Of a DNA stretch of 30,518 bases, positions 1 through 5,726 are shown piece after piece. Location: the IMG/VR virus record IMGVR_UViG_3300044630_000120, positions 1 to 30,518 of that record, one strand, 5' to 3'. The stretch is from a virus. Numbering within the stretch: the stretch's first letter is position 1; each line of letters begins with the position of its first letter. Made by a program: the position numbers and the translations under genes. The notes below the pieces were generated by a model. That model was given only the letters and a program-made list of their open reading frames with translations, was not told the DNA's origin and did not search any database.

Positions 1-1465
1 TGCGGCGCTCGATGTTTGGTGGGCAGGTTGCGTCCACGGTCGGCGACAAGGCGAACCTGATCGTGGGGTCTTTGGCAAGTTCCTGCACGTTTTCCCACAG
101 CTCTGTTATTGACTCGGCGATAAACGCGACGGTGACAAGCACCCGACCGTCTGACAGGTTGACGCATCTGGTCGCGCTGTATCTGGAGTCGTCCAGCGAC
201 GATTCAATTGCCACGACCCCACCGCTAGGCACGTCCCCTGTGTATTCCAATGACGGCCAGCGCCCTGGCTCAATCCATCCGCGCACAACACTCACCCAAA
301 GGTTTAGGGATGCGCGCAAGAATGACGCGCGATCGGGGTTTGTGGATTCTTGTCTGATGGTGTCCATGTCCAACGTGTAACCGAGTGCAGGGTTACCCCA
401 CGCCCATGACGCTGGGTGCAACGGGTCAAGGCTTGGGTCGGGAGACCATTCCGCCATATACATCGTTGACGGCTCACCCTTGTCAATGGCTCGAATGCCA
501 GCCTCACGCCAACGCTGGAACAACACACTTTCTTCGGTGCCAGCCGTGCTGAAAAAGCAAGCCAAGGGATTTTTTCGTGCGCGCTGTGCCGGCAAGAGCC
601 CCCCTTCGACAGAATCGGGGTTGACATCAAATAATTCGTCTACCACACATAAGTCAATTGACATACCGTGACCTTGATTGGGTTTCAACGCCTTCACCCA
701 CCACTTGCTGCCGTCTGGCATCGTGGCCTGATAACGGCCGTACGACTTAACGATCTTGGCGCCGTAATACTCCTCAAGAATTGGTGCAAGATCATCAAAC
801 AACAAGCAAGCCAAATCCAATCGGTGCGCGCCCGAAACAATGGTTTGTTTCTGTCCACGTATCTTTGGCATTTCGACTAACCAGGCGAGAATTAGTGCCT
901 GAATAATAGTTGTCTTACCATTTTGGCGCGCCACCGAACAGAGCGTTGAACGATGAACAAAGTGATTGTTCTCATCTACTGCAAGCATTTTTTCAAGTAC
1001 ATGCTTTTGCCACGGCATAAGTGTTACGCCAAGAACCTTCTGGGCCATGTCCCCCACAAGTCCCCCGAATGAGCTCACGTAGTCCGGGCTGATCGTTTCC
1101 AGTCTTGGCCGATCATGGTTGGTTGGCGCTGGTTCAGGCTGATCTTGGCTGGTGGCGACAAAATGATGGATGGGGCTCGGGGGCAGTTGAGAGCTGTATA
1201 AAAAATCGTTTATTGCTTTTTCCCTGTTTTGTTTTGCGTTTGCCAATTTTTTATTGCGATACGTTGCGCCTCGAGCGCTGTTGCATGGCTTGCATGCTGC
1301 GACGTATCCGTCTTCTATTGTTCCGCCTTTGTCTGATTCGACTAGGTGATCTAGTTCTGTTGCTGTGTTGCGTTTGCACCAATGACACAATGGTTGATCG
1401 CGCAACAGTTCAGCCCGTGCCTGTTTGTAAACCTGCGTGTCGTGTTCAGTTAGTTTGCGTGTCAT
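1..1465 (-). CDS. terL: HNH-large terminase fusion, allele 1 (C-terminus cut by window edge)
   Basis: DNA-packaging motor subunit: ATPase plus nuclease that cuts concatemeric phage DNA and pumps it into the prohead. Translating down from the ATG at 1463-1465 gives 488 open codons to the window edge; compared with the complete copy at 14820-16553 about 89 C-terminal residues are missing. The first ~65 residues form an HNH nuclease domain: a CxxC pair at C27/C30, Asp-His at 39-40, and a second CxxC followed by Asn at 58-62. A linker leads to the terminase ATPase with P-loop ARQNGKT at about 179-185. The start overlaps the stop of a 28-aa ORF by ATGA. The allele aligns without gaps to the one at 14820 (offset 15088) but differs at many bases; it is closer to the third allele at the right end. 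Function is well supported; the fusion is read directly from the sequence. Confidence 0.9.
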   Translation of the reverse strand, partial: MTRKLTEHDTQVYKQARAELLRDQPLCHWCKRNTATELDHLVESDKGGTIEDGYVAACKPCNSARGATYRNKKLANAKQNREKAINDFLYSSQLPPSPIHHFVATSQDQPEPAPTNHDRPRLETISPDYVSSFGGLVGDMAQKVLGVTLMPWQKHVLEKMLAVDENNHFVHRSTLCSVARQNGKTTIIQALILAWLVEMPKIRGQKQTIVSGAHRLDLACLLFDDLAPILEEYYGAKIVKSYGRYQATMPDGSKWWVKALKPNQGHGMSIDLCVVDELFDVNPDSVEGGLLPAQRARKNPLACFFSTAGTEESVLFQRWREAGIRAIDKGEPSTMYMAEWSPDPSLDPLHPASWAWGNPALGYTLDMDTIRQESTNPDRASFLRASLNLWVSVVRGWIEPGRWPSLEYTGDVPSGGVVAIESSLDDSRYSATRCVNLSDGRVLVTVAFIAESITELWENVQELAKDPTIRFALSPTVDATCPPNIERR

Positions 1466-1548
1466 GCTCGCGCGCTTCGCTTGCGCTGACGCGGCGCTTG
1501 CGCGCCTTGTCCACGATTGTTGTTTGTCATGTTTGTTGTCGGGTTCAT
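1462..1548 (-). CDS. 28-aa basic peptide ORF overlapping the terminase start
   Basis: A short ORF (28 codons plus stop) starting MNPTTNMT and ending with the basic tail RQRKRSARA. Its TGA overlaps the ATG of the HNH-terminase gene as ATGA, the arrangement used for translational coupling throughout this genome. The same ORF with the same length and frame stands at 16550-16636. Differences between the copies are two Asn-to-Tyr changes plus synonymous changes, while the last ~45 bases are identical. No strong Shine-Dalgarno sequence is visible. I do not recognise a family. It could be a real basic peptide, for instance a nucleic-acid binder, or a leader whose translation delivers ribosomes to the terminase. 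It is far too short to be a standard small terminase subunit. Confidence 0.5.
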   Translation of the reverse strand: MNPTTNMTNNNRGQGAQAPRQRKRSARA

Positions 1549-1794
1549 GTTTGTGCTTTCTTTGTTTGTTAACTGTATGTCATCTGCAGGTCAAGAGATG
1601 TGTGAATGCTCCACCCTCTGGATTGCCCATCCCAGATCCCTATTGCATTACTTCATCAGTCTGTTTACTGATCGCCCAGTCGCATTGCCCAAAGCATTTC
1701 GTCTTGCATGATTCGAGGCGCGACCGTCTACCCACGCTTTCCGTGTGTTACCCGATCACCTTGCGACGGTGTAGGTCGTGCTACTAGCCGATTG
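1549..1794. other. Gene-free region between VRR-NUC gene and terminase operon
   Basis: About 245 bp without a convincing gene. Besides the promoter-like element, the minus strand carries a small hairpin at 1730-1748 (ACxCACG pairing with CGTGxGT around a GAAAG loop). Its counterpart at 16815-16832 has the same stem around a GAAA tetraloop. A 14-codon ORF starting MQDEM occurs in both copies but its remaining residues are not conserved. Lying just upstream of the terminase, the region is a candidate for a packaging-initiation (cos/pac) site or a leader; that is inference. Confidence 0.4.
1566..1594 (-). promoter_or_regulatory. Promoter-like sequence before the terminase operon
   Basis: On the minus strand TTGACC (1589-1594) is followed after 17 bases by TAACAA (1566-1571). 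The -35 is close to TTGACA; the -10 is weak (3 of 6 to TATAAT). The element and its flanks are almost unchanged in the second unit (16654-16682), although sequence further upstream has diverged. Predicted transcription would begin only about 10 bases before the 28-aa ORF. This is the only sizeable gene-free region of the unit, so a promoter here is plausible. Confidence 0.35.
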
Positions 1795-2139
1795 TTACTG
1801 TCTGGGATTGCTGAGAGTGTAGAGAATGTACTCCATGTCACTTGGCTTCCATACCGCTGCATGACAACCAGCTATCTCGCAAGCGTTAAGCCATATCTTT
1901 TGTCCAGGTGTCAATTTGCCCTTCTCTGCTTTCAACTCAATGACCAATGGCCGACCGCCTTGGAATGGGTGCACCATGAACAGATCAGGGAAACCCACAT
2001 CGCCTTGGACGTTTGTCATCCAGCGCCCTCGAGTGTTCTGTGCCGGCAAATCATGATGCACTAACCAGCCGTAACGCTTAGCAACGCTAATCACCATGTC
2101 CTTAAAATCGGCTTCGCTGATCTTTGGGTTTAATTTCAT
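1795..2139 (-). CDS. VRR-NUC domain nuclease
   Basis: A 114-residue single-domain nuclease of the VRR-NUC branch of the PD-(D/E)xK superfamily. The core is visible: GFPDLF at 49-54 with Asp52, then VIELKAEKGKLTPGQ at 66-80 with Glu68 and Lys70 as metal/catalytic residues and the conserved Gln80. Phage VRR-NUC proteins are known or suspected to act on branched DNA such as Holliday junctions or flaps, fitting a role in resolving replicating or recombining concatemers before packaging. The ATG at 2137-2139 is chosen because it overlaps the upstream stop as ATGA and matches the second copy; a longer reading from 2199 would extend into the upstream gene. It is the last gene before the gene-free region. 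Confidence 0.85.
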   Translation of the reverse strand: MKLNPKISEADFKDMVISVAKRYGWLVHHDLPAQNTRGRWMTNVQGDVGFPDLFMVHPFQGGRPLVIELKAEKGKLTPGQKIWLNACEIAGCHAAVWKPSDMEYILYTLSNPRQ

Positions 2140-2309
2140 TCTTTTGCTTCGCGCATTTGTGCCTGCCATATGGCATCGGCGAGGTTCTTGGCTGTCCATT
2201 GCAGCTTTTGTAGCACGTCATCGCTATGCAGAAATTCGTGACCTGTTTTTAGCCGCTCAATCAAATCAAGCACACGGTCAAGGACGCTTATTAGTTCACG
2301 CATTGTCAT
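2136..2309 (-). CDS. 57-aa helical hypothetical protein
   Basis: Small protein starting MTMRELISVLD. It is rich in Leu, Asp, Glu and Lys with a heptad-like pattern over the first ~20 residues, so probably helical. The start at 2309 is favoured because it overlaps the preceding 28-aa ORF by ATGA and has AGGAG 6 bases upstream; the longer 70-aa reading from 2348 lies inside that upstream ORF. It ends overlapping the VRR-NUC start. Unit B has a different 70-aa protein in this slot (17214-17426) with no convincing similarity. No family recognised. Confidence 0.65.
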   Translation of the reverse strand: MTMRELISVLDRVLDLIERLKTGHEFLHSDDVLQKLQWTAKNLADAIWQAQMREAKE

Positions 2310-2392
2310 TTCTTCTCCTGCCACATAATTACTAAAATCGTTCCCCAAATGCCCATGACAATTCCAATAATGTTGAATGCCACGTAACTCAT
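2306..2392 (-). CDS. 28-aa single-pass membrane peptide
   Basis: Very short ORF beginning MSYVAFNIIGIVMGIWG and ending MWQEKK. Residues ~4-23 are almost entirely hydrophobic, giving one predicted transmembrane helix with a basic/acidic tail. Both ends are tied to real genes by ATGA overlaps: its ATG overlaps the stop of the annealing-protein gene (2389-2391) and its TGA overlaps the start of the 57-aa gene. The last codons also carry the Shine-Dalgarno sequence of the next gene. It is absent from the second unit. Function unknown; a small membrane-active or membrane-anchoring peptide is possible. Confidence 0.55.
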   Translation of the reverse strand: MSYVAFNIIGIVMGIWGTILVIMWQEKK

Positions 2393-2943
2393 TTCAGGCG
2401 CTCAATAATCTTGGATGCTTCATGCGATTTCAACAGCTCTAAGACCGCGCTGTCGTCGTTTAGTTCGCGATGTATGAACTCCAACAATCCCAGATCATCC
2501 ATGTTGGCGTCTTTGGCCAGTTTCTTGATGTAACCAATTTGCTTAGGTGTGGCAAATGCACCAGAGGGTATGTGCACAGGGTTCTGCCGTGTATCGGTTG
2601 GTGTGCTTAGGCGCTCGACCTTTTGCATTTCGTTGCGTGACGGCCTAGGGCCGCTTGCAGGTGCTTGAAGTGGGCAATTGGCAATAGCGCGACCAATGGC
2701 GCTTGTTTCACAGTTCTCCACAAATGATGTGGCATTGACGCCACGATCGCTTTTAATTTCTTCCGCATAGCCCGTAGCGACTGGCACCTTGTCGTCCTTG
2801 TCGGCGTACAGTTCGCAGTAGAACACGCAGGCATCGCCTGTGTAATTCATCATGCACGTGTAAACGCGCCCGTTCGGATATGCAGCCCACCAGCGCACCA
2901 AGCGTTGCTCAACTGTCTCGTAGTTGCTTAGGTCAAAGCCCAT
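2389..2943 (-). CDS. Erf/Rad52-like single-strand annealing protein (putative)
   Basis: 184 residues in two parts. The N-terminal ~90 contain a segment typical of phage Erf/Sak-type annealing proteins: ATGYAEEIK near 56-64 followed by NCETSAIGRAIANC at 77-90, resembling the ETSAIGRAL signature of that group. A flexible linker (~95-125) precedes a conserved helical C-terminal domain with TPKQIGYIKKLAK and a final ASKIIERLK. Annealing proteins pair complementary single strands and in phages drive recombination-dependent replication and concatemer formation, which suits the adjacent VRR-NUC gene. The ATG shares one base with the preceding TAA (TAATG). The family call rests on motif recognition only; a general ssDNA-binding role is the main alternative. 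Confidence 0.55.
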   Translation of the reverse strand: MGFDLSNYETVEQRLVRWWAAYPNGRVYTCMMNYTGDACVFYCELYADKDDKVPVATGYAEEIKSDRGVNATSFVENCETSAIGRAIANCPLQAPASGPRPSRNEMQKVERLSTPTDTRQNPVHIPSGAFATPKQIGYIKKLAKDANMDDLGLLEFIHRELNDDSAVLELLKSHEASKIIERLK

Positions 2944-3341
2944 TAGATGCCAGCCCAGACGCTTAGACGCTGTGCATGGTCATGCGCGCCACCGCGCTGT
3001 GCGTAAGCCAGTTCGCCTGTGTTGCGGATAATGCCCTTGCGTGCAGCTGCGTTAAGGCGTCCTGCTAGACCCTTGGTTACGGGGAACTGATCGCCTAAGT
3101 GTTTCCACACATCGTCAGCGGTGAAAAATCCTTTAGCGCGCGCAACGTGCCTGATCGCAGCGTCAACTTGGTTTTGTTGTGGTCGTGTCCAGCGCGCGTC
3201 AGCTGATGATTGTGATGCAAGCATGCCCTCAATAAATGGGGCGTTCTTTCGTGCCGGCACACGGCCATCACAGACAAAGTGTGTTTTGCCTGTTATTTCA
3301 GGGTAAGCAATTTGTTCTTTGCAGATTGTGCAGGTTTTCAT
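2943..3341 (-). CDS. Zinc-ribbon / winged-helix-like protein
   Basis: 132 residues. The N-terminus has a compact zinc-binding pattern, C4-x2-C7 and H21-x2-C24. The C-terminal half (about 60-120) reads like a winged helix: VDAAIRHVARAKGFFTADDVW, then LAGRLNAAARKGIIRNTGE. Together these suggest a small DNA-binding protein, possibly a regulator or replication accessory factor. A strong ribosome-binding site, AAGGAG, stands 9 bases before the ATG, with CCGACA repeated on both sides of it. The gene lies just after the conserved 87-aa gene and before the annealing protein. No specific family recognised. Confidence 0.6.
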   Translation of the reverse strand: MKTCTICKEQIAYPEITGKTHFVCDGRVPARKNAPFIEGMLASQSSADARWTRPQQNQVDAAIRHVARAKGFFTADDVWKHLGDQFPVTKGLAGRLNAAARKGIIRNTGELAYAQRGGAHDHAQRLSVWAGI

Positions 3342-3361
3342 TGTCGGAATCTCCTTGTCGG

Positions 3362-3625
3362 TTAGGAATGTGCTTGTAATGCTTTAATTGCTAAGTCGAG
3401 TGTAGTCACATCGTGCAATGGCATCGGTTCTTCTAATGACAACGAGTTCTTCATGCCTTTAAGACGCTGAATAATGCTTGCGTGCGGGTTAGTGCTGATG
3501 TCTGCAATTTCGTTAATCAAATTAAAGATTGCCATGTCGTGTTTTGTTGTCATCATTTGCTCCATTACCATTCGTCGGGTTTCTTCTGATAGTTCGCCTT
3601 GATTCCATGCAACACCTTCGCTCAT
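3362..3625 (-). CDS. Conserved 87-aa acidic helical protein
   Basis: Starts MSEGVAWNQGELSEETRR and ends AIKALQAHS. It is mostly helical by composition, without hydrophobic segments or cysteines. The start at 3625 is chosen because its ATG overlaps the lysozyme stop as ATGA; an in-frame ATG 12 bases upstream lies inside that gene. The copy in the second unit (18381-18644) differs by a single residue (Met to Leu) and only about 8 bases in 264, the best conserved gene outside the identical block. Function unknown; it marks the junction between lysis genes and nucleic-acid genes. Confidence 0.7.
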   Translation of the reverse strand: MSEGVAWNQGELSEETRRMVMEQMMTTKHDMAIFNLINEIADISTNPHASIIQRLKGMKNSLSLEEPMPLHDVTTLDLAIKALQAHS

Positions 3626-4137
3626 TTCACACTCCATGGCCCCCAGCCGAACCCGTAGCGCTCGACTCCGTAGTTGTATATTTCTAAACCTGCAAGCAAA
3701 TTAGTTTGAGCCTGTAACAGATCTGACGATTGGGTAATGATGCCTTTACCGATAAGCCATTTTGTCCATGACCGACCGTTAATTTGCAGCAATCCCCAGT
3801 CCTGTGATTTGTCACGGTTTAGCGTTTTGTTGTGTGCATTTGGTCGGCAGCCGCTTTCGCGTGCCATCACAGACTCAAGCACGGTGCGTTGATCTGCTGG
3901 CCAGCCTAGGTTGATGGCAAGCGCGCTGAACTGCTCACAAGCCGACGTGTACGGGTCAATGTAAATTGTGGAGCTGGTGGTTGTAGGCGGCTCGATTAGG
4001 TACGGTTCAACGCTTATCGGCTTTAAGGGCATGATGCTAGATAGGTCGCTAGACGCGCTAGGAGCCCCTGTGAGCGCCGTAACGCCAAAGACCGTACAAA
4101 GCACTAGCCCTATGATTTTCTCTGCTAAATAGTTCAT
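3622..4137 (-). CDS. Exported SLT/lysozyme-like muramidase
   Basis: 171-residue peptidoglycan-cleaving enzyme. Residues 1-28 are a signal sequence or N-terminal anchor (hydrophobic from IIGLVL to GVTALTG, then APSA, a possible signal-peptidase site). A Thr/Pro-rich spacer follows, then a lytic transglycosylase-type domain from ~68: VMARESGCRPNA with the predicted catalytic Glu94, GLLQIN at 115-120, and the IYNYGV...GWGPW ending common in such domains of actinobacterial phages. The start at 4137 is preferred over the upstream in-frame ATG because it overlaps the previous stop by ATGA and has GGAGA just before it. It pairs with the M15 peptidase two genes upstream, so the phage has both a glycan-cutting and a peptide-cutting lysis enzyme. 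Confidence 0.8.
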   Translation of the reverse strand: MNYLAEKIIGLVLCTVFGVTALTGAPSASSDLSSIMPLKPISVEPYLIEPPTTTSSTIYIDPYTSACEQFSALAINLGWPADQRTVLESVMARESGCRPNAHNKTLNRDKSQDWGLLQINGRSWTKWLIGKGIITQSSDLLQAQTNLLAGLEIYNYGVERYGFGWGPWSVK

Positions 4138-4310
4138 TTTTTCTCCAAAGGTATTGGCACGCCCCAAGACGAAACGTGCGATCTGAATGCAATTTGTCCC
4201 ATTAGGAACTTGCCCGATTCTGGGTTGGTAAAGATCTGAACCAAGATTTCTTGGCCGTTGTCCATGACTCCTGTATAGACGCTGTAATCAAAGATCTGTG
4301 GGTCAGTCAT
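4134..4310 (-). CDS. 58-aa hypothetical protein in lysis cassette
   Basis: Starts MTDPQIFDYSVYTG and ends VPIPLEKK; probably a small beta-rich cytoplasmic protein with no hydrophobic helix or cysteine. The ATG at 4308-4310 has AAAGGACAGG just upstream; an 80-aa reading from 4376 would extend into the M15 peptidase gene. It is coupled to the muramidase by an ATGA overlap. A closely similar 58-aa copy lies at 19147-19323. No family recognised. Confidence 0.65.
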   Translation of the reverse strand: MTDPQIFDYSVYTGVMDNGQEILVQIFTNPESGKFLMGQIAFRSHVSSWGVPIPLEKK

Positions 4311-4350
4311 TGCCTGTCCTTTTGTCGGTAATTCGACCTTAGGGGATAGG

Positions 4351-4896
4351 TCAAGCCTTAGGTGGGATTTCCCCAAACACCTTTAAAAATGCGGCTTTGA
4401 CAAAGATTACCGAGTCCGCTGCCTGTGGTGAAATCTCAAAGTGGAACCAATCGCCCGTGGGCGCTCCTGAAACTGTTGGCTTGCTGTACTTGCTCCATGC
4501 TTGACGATCGCAACGCCATGCGCGACCGTGCGGTGATGGAAAATAATCAATCACCATCTGGATGCCTAACTCGTTGGCGTTCGCGCACAACTTTTCTACA
4601 AACGGCAACGCAGATTTGCGTGACGATTGCGGGTGACGTGCATCGCCTCGATACGACATGTCAACCGCGCGACCAGTTGCGTGTACTGACAAACTGCCAG
4701 GCTTGCCTTTCATGTCCCTACGCCCGTAAGACCCGTTGTTCCAAAGCGCGCCACCTGAATGGTGTATCAACTGTTTAATAAACTCGTTCATGCCGGCACG
4801 TGGGCCTGCTGCTGGGCCGTCAGCGTTACCGATGTAGTCACGTGCACCTGGCACGCCAGCCTTAGCTTTCGCTGTTGACACGTCCAAAGCCTGCAT
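4351..4896 (-). CDS. M15-family peptidase endolysin
   Basis: Zinc peptidase of the VanY/D-Ala-D-Ala carboxypeptidase type (M15), used by phages to cut cell-wall peptides. The zinc-site pattern is clear: SVHATGRAVD with His72 and Asp79, and WFHFEI with His152. The protein has no signal peptide, so release would depend on the neighbouring membrane proteins. The start is uncertain: the ATG at 4896 gives 181 residues, but a GTG at 4879-4881 or TTG at 4885-4887 aligns better with unit B, which lacks the ATG. It overlaps the end of the holin-like gene in another frame. Confidence 0.85.
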   Translation of the reverse strand: MQALDVSTAKAKAGVPGARDYIGNADGPAAGPRAGMNEFIKQLIHHSGGALWNNGSYGRRDMKGKPGSLSVHATGRAVDMSYRGDARHPQSSRKSALPFVEKLCANANELGIQMVIDYFPSPHGRAWRCDRQAWSKYSKPTVSGAPTGDWFHFEISPQAADSVIFVKAAFLKVFGEIPPKA

Positions 4897-5056
4897 CTTT
4901 AGGGTTTACCCAGCGGAGCAATGGTGGGATGATTGCTGCGATTGCACCTTTGCCGAAGTCACGTGGGTCTGTGGTTCCTGTTGAGTACACGGCGATAAGC
5001 GCGCCAACTACTGATCGTAGGTAACTGGCGATCATGGCTTTGTCTTTAGGGTTCAT
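4862..5056 (-). CDS. Small holin-like membrane protein
   Basis: 64 residues with a hydrophobic stretch SVVGALIAVY (~15-24) and a second, AIAAIIPPLL (~38-47), ending WVNPKDAGFG. The RW/YxNPKDxxFG ending is one I associate with small holin-like proteins in actinobacterial and freshwater phage lysis cassettes. A ribosome-binding site AAAGGACGG precedes the ATG. It overlaps the upstream membrane-protein gene by 11 bases and the downstream peptidase gene. A role as holin is inferred from size, hydrophobicity and position. Confidence 0.6.
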   Translation of the reverse strand: MNPKDKAMIASYLRSVVGALIAVYSTGTTDPRDFGKGAIAAIIPPLLRWVNPKDAGFGRVNSES

Positions 5057-5309
5057 CGTGTCCGTCCTTTGTTTTGTTCTTTAGTCCGTTGGATGCCAAT
5101 AAGCCTATAAGACCGCCAGAGAGGGTCATGAGCATTGGGTTAAGAACCGAAAATGCTTCTGCGTCGTTTGGGGCTTGCTCGAGCGGTTGGGTAACAAATA
5201 GCAGGCCATACAAAAGGGTGAAGATTGAACCGACAAACGCGCATGTCAGACCAATGCCGACGATAAGAATAAGTCGTGCTTTGATTTCGTCGTTGGTGTA
5301 TCTAGCCAC
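5046..5309 (-). CDS. Two-helix membrane protein of the lysis cassette
   Basis: About 87 residues with two clear transmembrane helices (starting at RLILIVGIGL and LNPMLMTLSG) and a charged Lys-rich tail, a class II holin-like topology. No ATG is available. The GTG at 5307-5309 is preferred because it overlaps the upstream stop (GTGGCTAG) and then aligns with the ATG start of the homologue at 20059-20334; a longer reading from a TTG at 5330 is possible. Either this protein or the next could be the holin, with the other an antiholin or pinholin. Confidence 0.6.
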   Translation of the reverse strand: MARYTNDEIKARLILIVGIGLTCAFVGSIFTLLYGLLFVTQPLEQAPNDAEAFSVLNPMLMTLSGGLIGLLASNGLKNKTKDGHDEP

Positions 5310-5463
5310 AGCGCCCACCGCCAACAGCAATTTCTGTTGTCAATGTAATTGCTTTGTTTTTGGTTCGAATGCAGTTCATACGTTCCCGATCAGAACAGCC
5401 AGCGCAACCCCACAAAACGACTGCAATTAACGCGCCGTAGCCGATGAGGTAACGCCATCTCAT
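5302..5463 (-). CDS. 53-aa lipoprotein-like small protein
   Basis: Starts MRWRYLIGYGALIAVVLW followed by GCAGC. The basic N-terminus, hydrophobic helix and cysteine cluster look like a lipoprotein signal, although the lipobox is imperfect. The mature part is short and basic. The start overlaps the preceding stop by ATGA. The copy in unit B (20318-20515) shares the signal segment almost exactly but has a different, Cys- and Pro-rich mature region. A membrane-anchored lysis accessory is plausible; a spanin is unlikely if the host has no outer membrane. Confidence 0.55.
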   Translation of the reverse strand: MRWRYLIGYGALIAVVLWGCAGCSDRERMNCIRTKNKAITLTTEIAVGGGRCG

Positions 5464-5726
5464 TCAAACGGTGGATTTATCGGTTCGGATGGTGGCACAA
5501 ATATGTCTTGATCGGCGTCATAAGAAAAACCTACGCCTGCGTAACAGCCACGGAAGTTTGCGTTATACGAGGTTTCAAGCCATAAACCGTCAAACCCTAA
5601 AGACGCAATAAATGCTTGACCTACTGGTTCGCTTTCTGGGTACGGCAAGTTATGGATTGTTTCGTTGTTAACAACAATCACATTAATGACTGTGTTAGTT
5701 GCGTCGAGTTGCGCGTAATGTGCCAT
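5460..5726 (-). CDS. Tail-fibre-associated protein of a marine/freshwater phage type
   Basis: 88 residues starting MAHYAQLDATNTVINVIVV, with ETSYNANFRG.YAGVGFSYD in the middle and a Pro-rich FVPPSEPINPP end. This pattern (MAHxAxLD..., SYN...R..YAGxGxxYD...F.pP) is a small family I recognise from aquatic tailed phages, usually beside tail-fibre genes and of unknown structural role. It follows the glycine-rich gene with a TGATG overlap. Unit B has an unrelated 63-aa protein in this position. Confidence 0.6.
   Translation of the reverse strand: MAHYAQLDATNTVINVIVVNNETIHNLPYPESEPVGQAFIASLGFDGLWLETSYNANFRGCYAGVGFSYDADQDIFVPPSEPINPPFE

Noticed and set aside
12-380. A 122-codon plus-strand ORF that recurs at 15100-15468 and 29595-29963
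   Set aside because: It lies antisense to the terminase gene in all three copies; its conservation follows from that of the terminase codons and it has no ribosome-binding site.
1466-1506. GC-rich segment with repeated GCGC units, possibly a structured RNA or terminator
   Set aside because: It is the coding sequence for the Arg/Ala-rich tail of the 28-aa peptide; no U tract follows.
1660-1710. 14-codon ORF beginning MQDEM in both gene-free regions
   Set aside because: Only the first five residues agree; the rest is not conserved and it is too short to support.
1105-1787. Cys/Leu-rich plus-strand ORFs near the HNH region
   Set aside because: Antisense to the HNH domain and the gene-free region; composition is unlike any other protein here and frames are not equally conserved in unit B.
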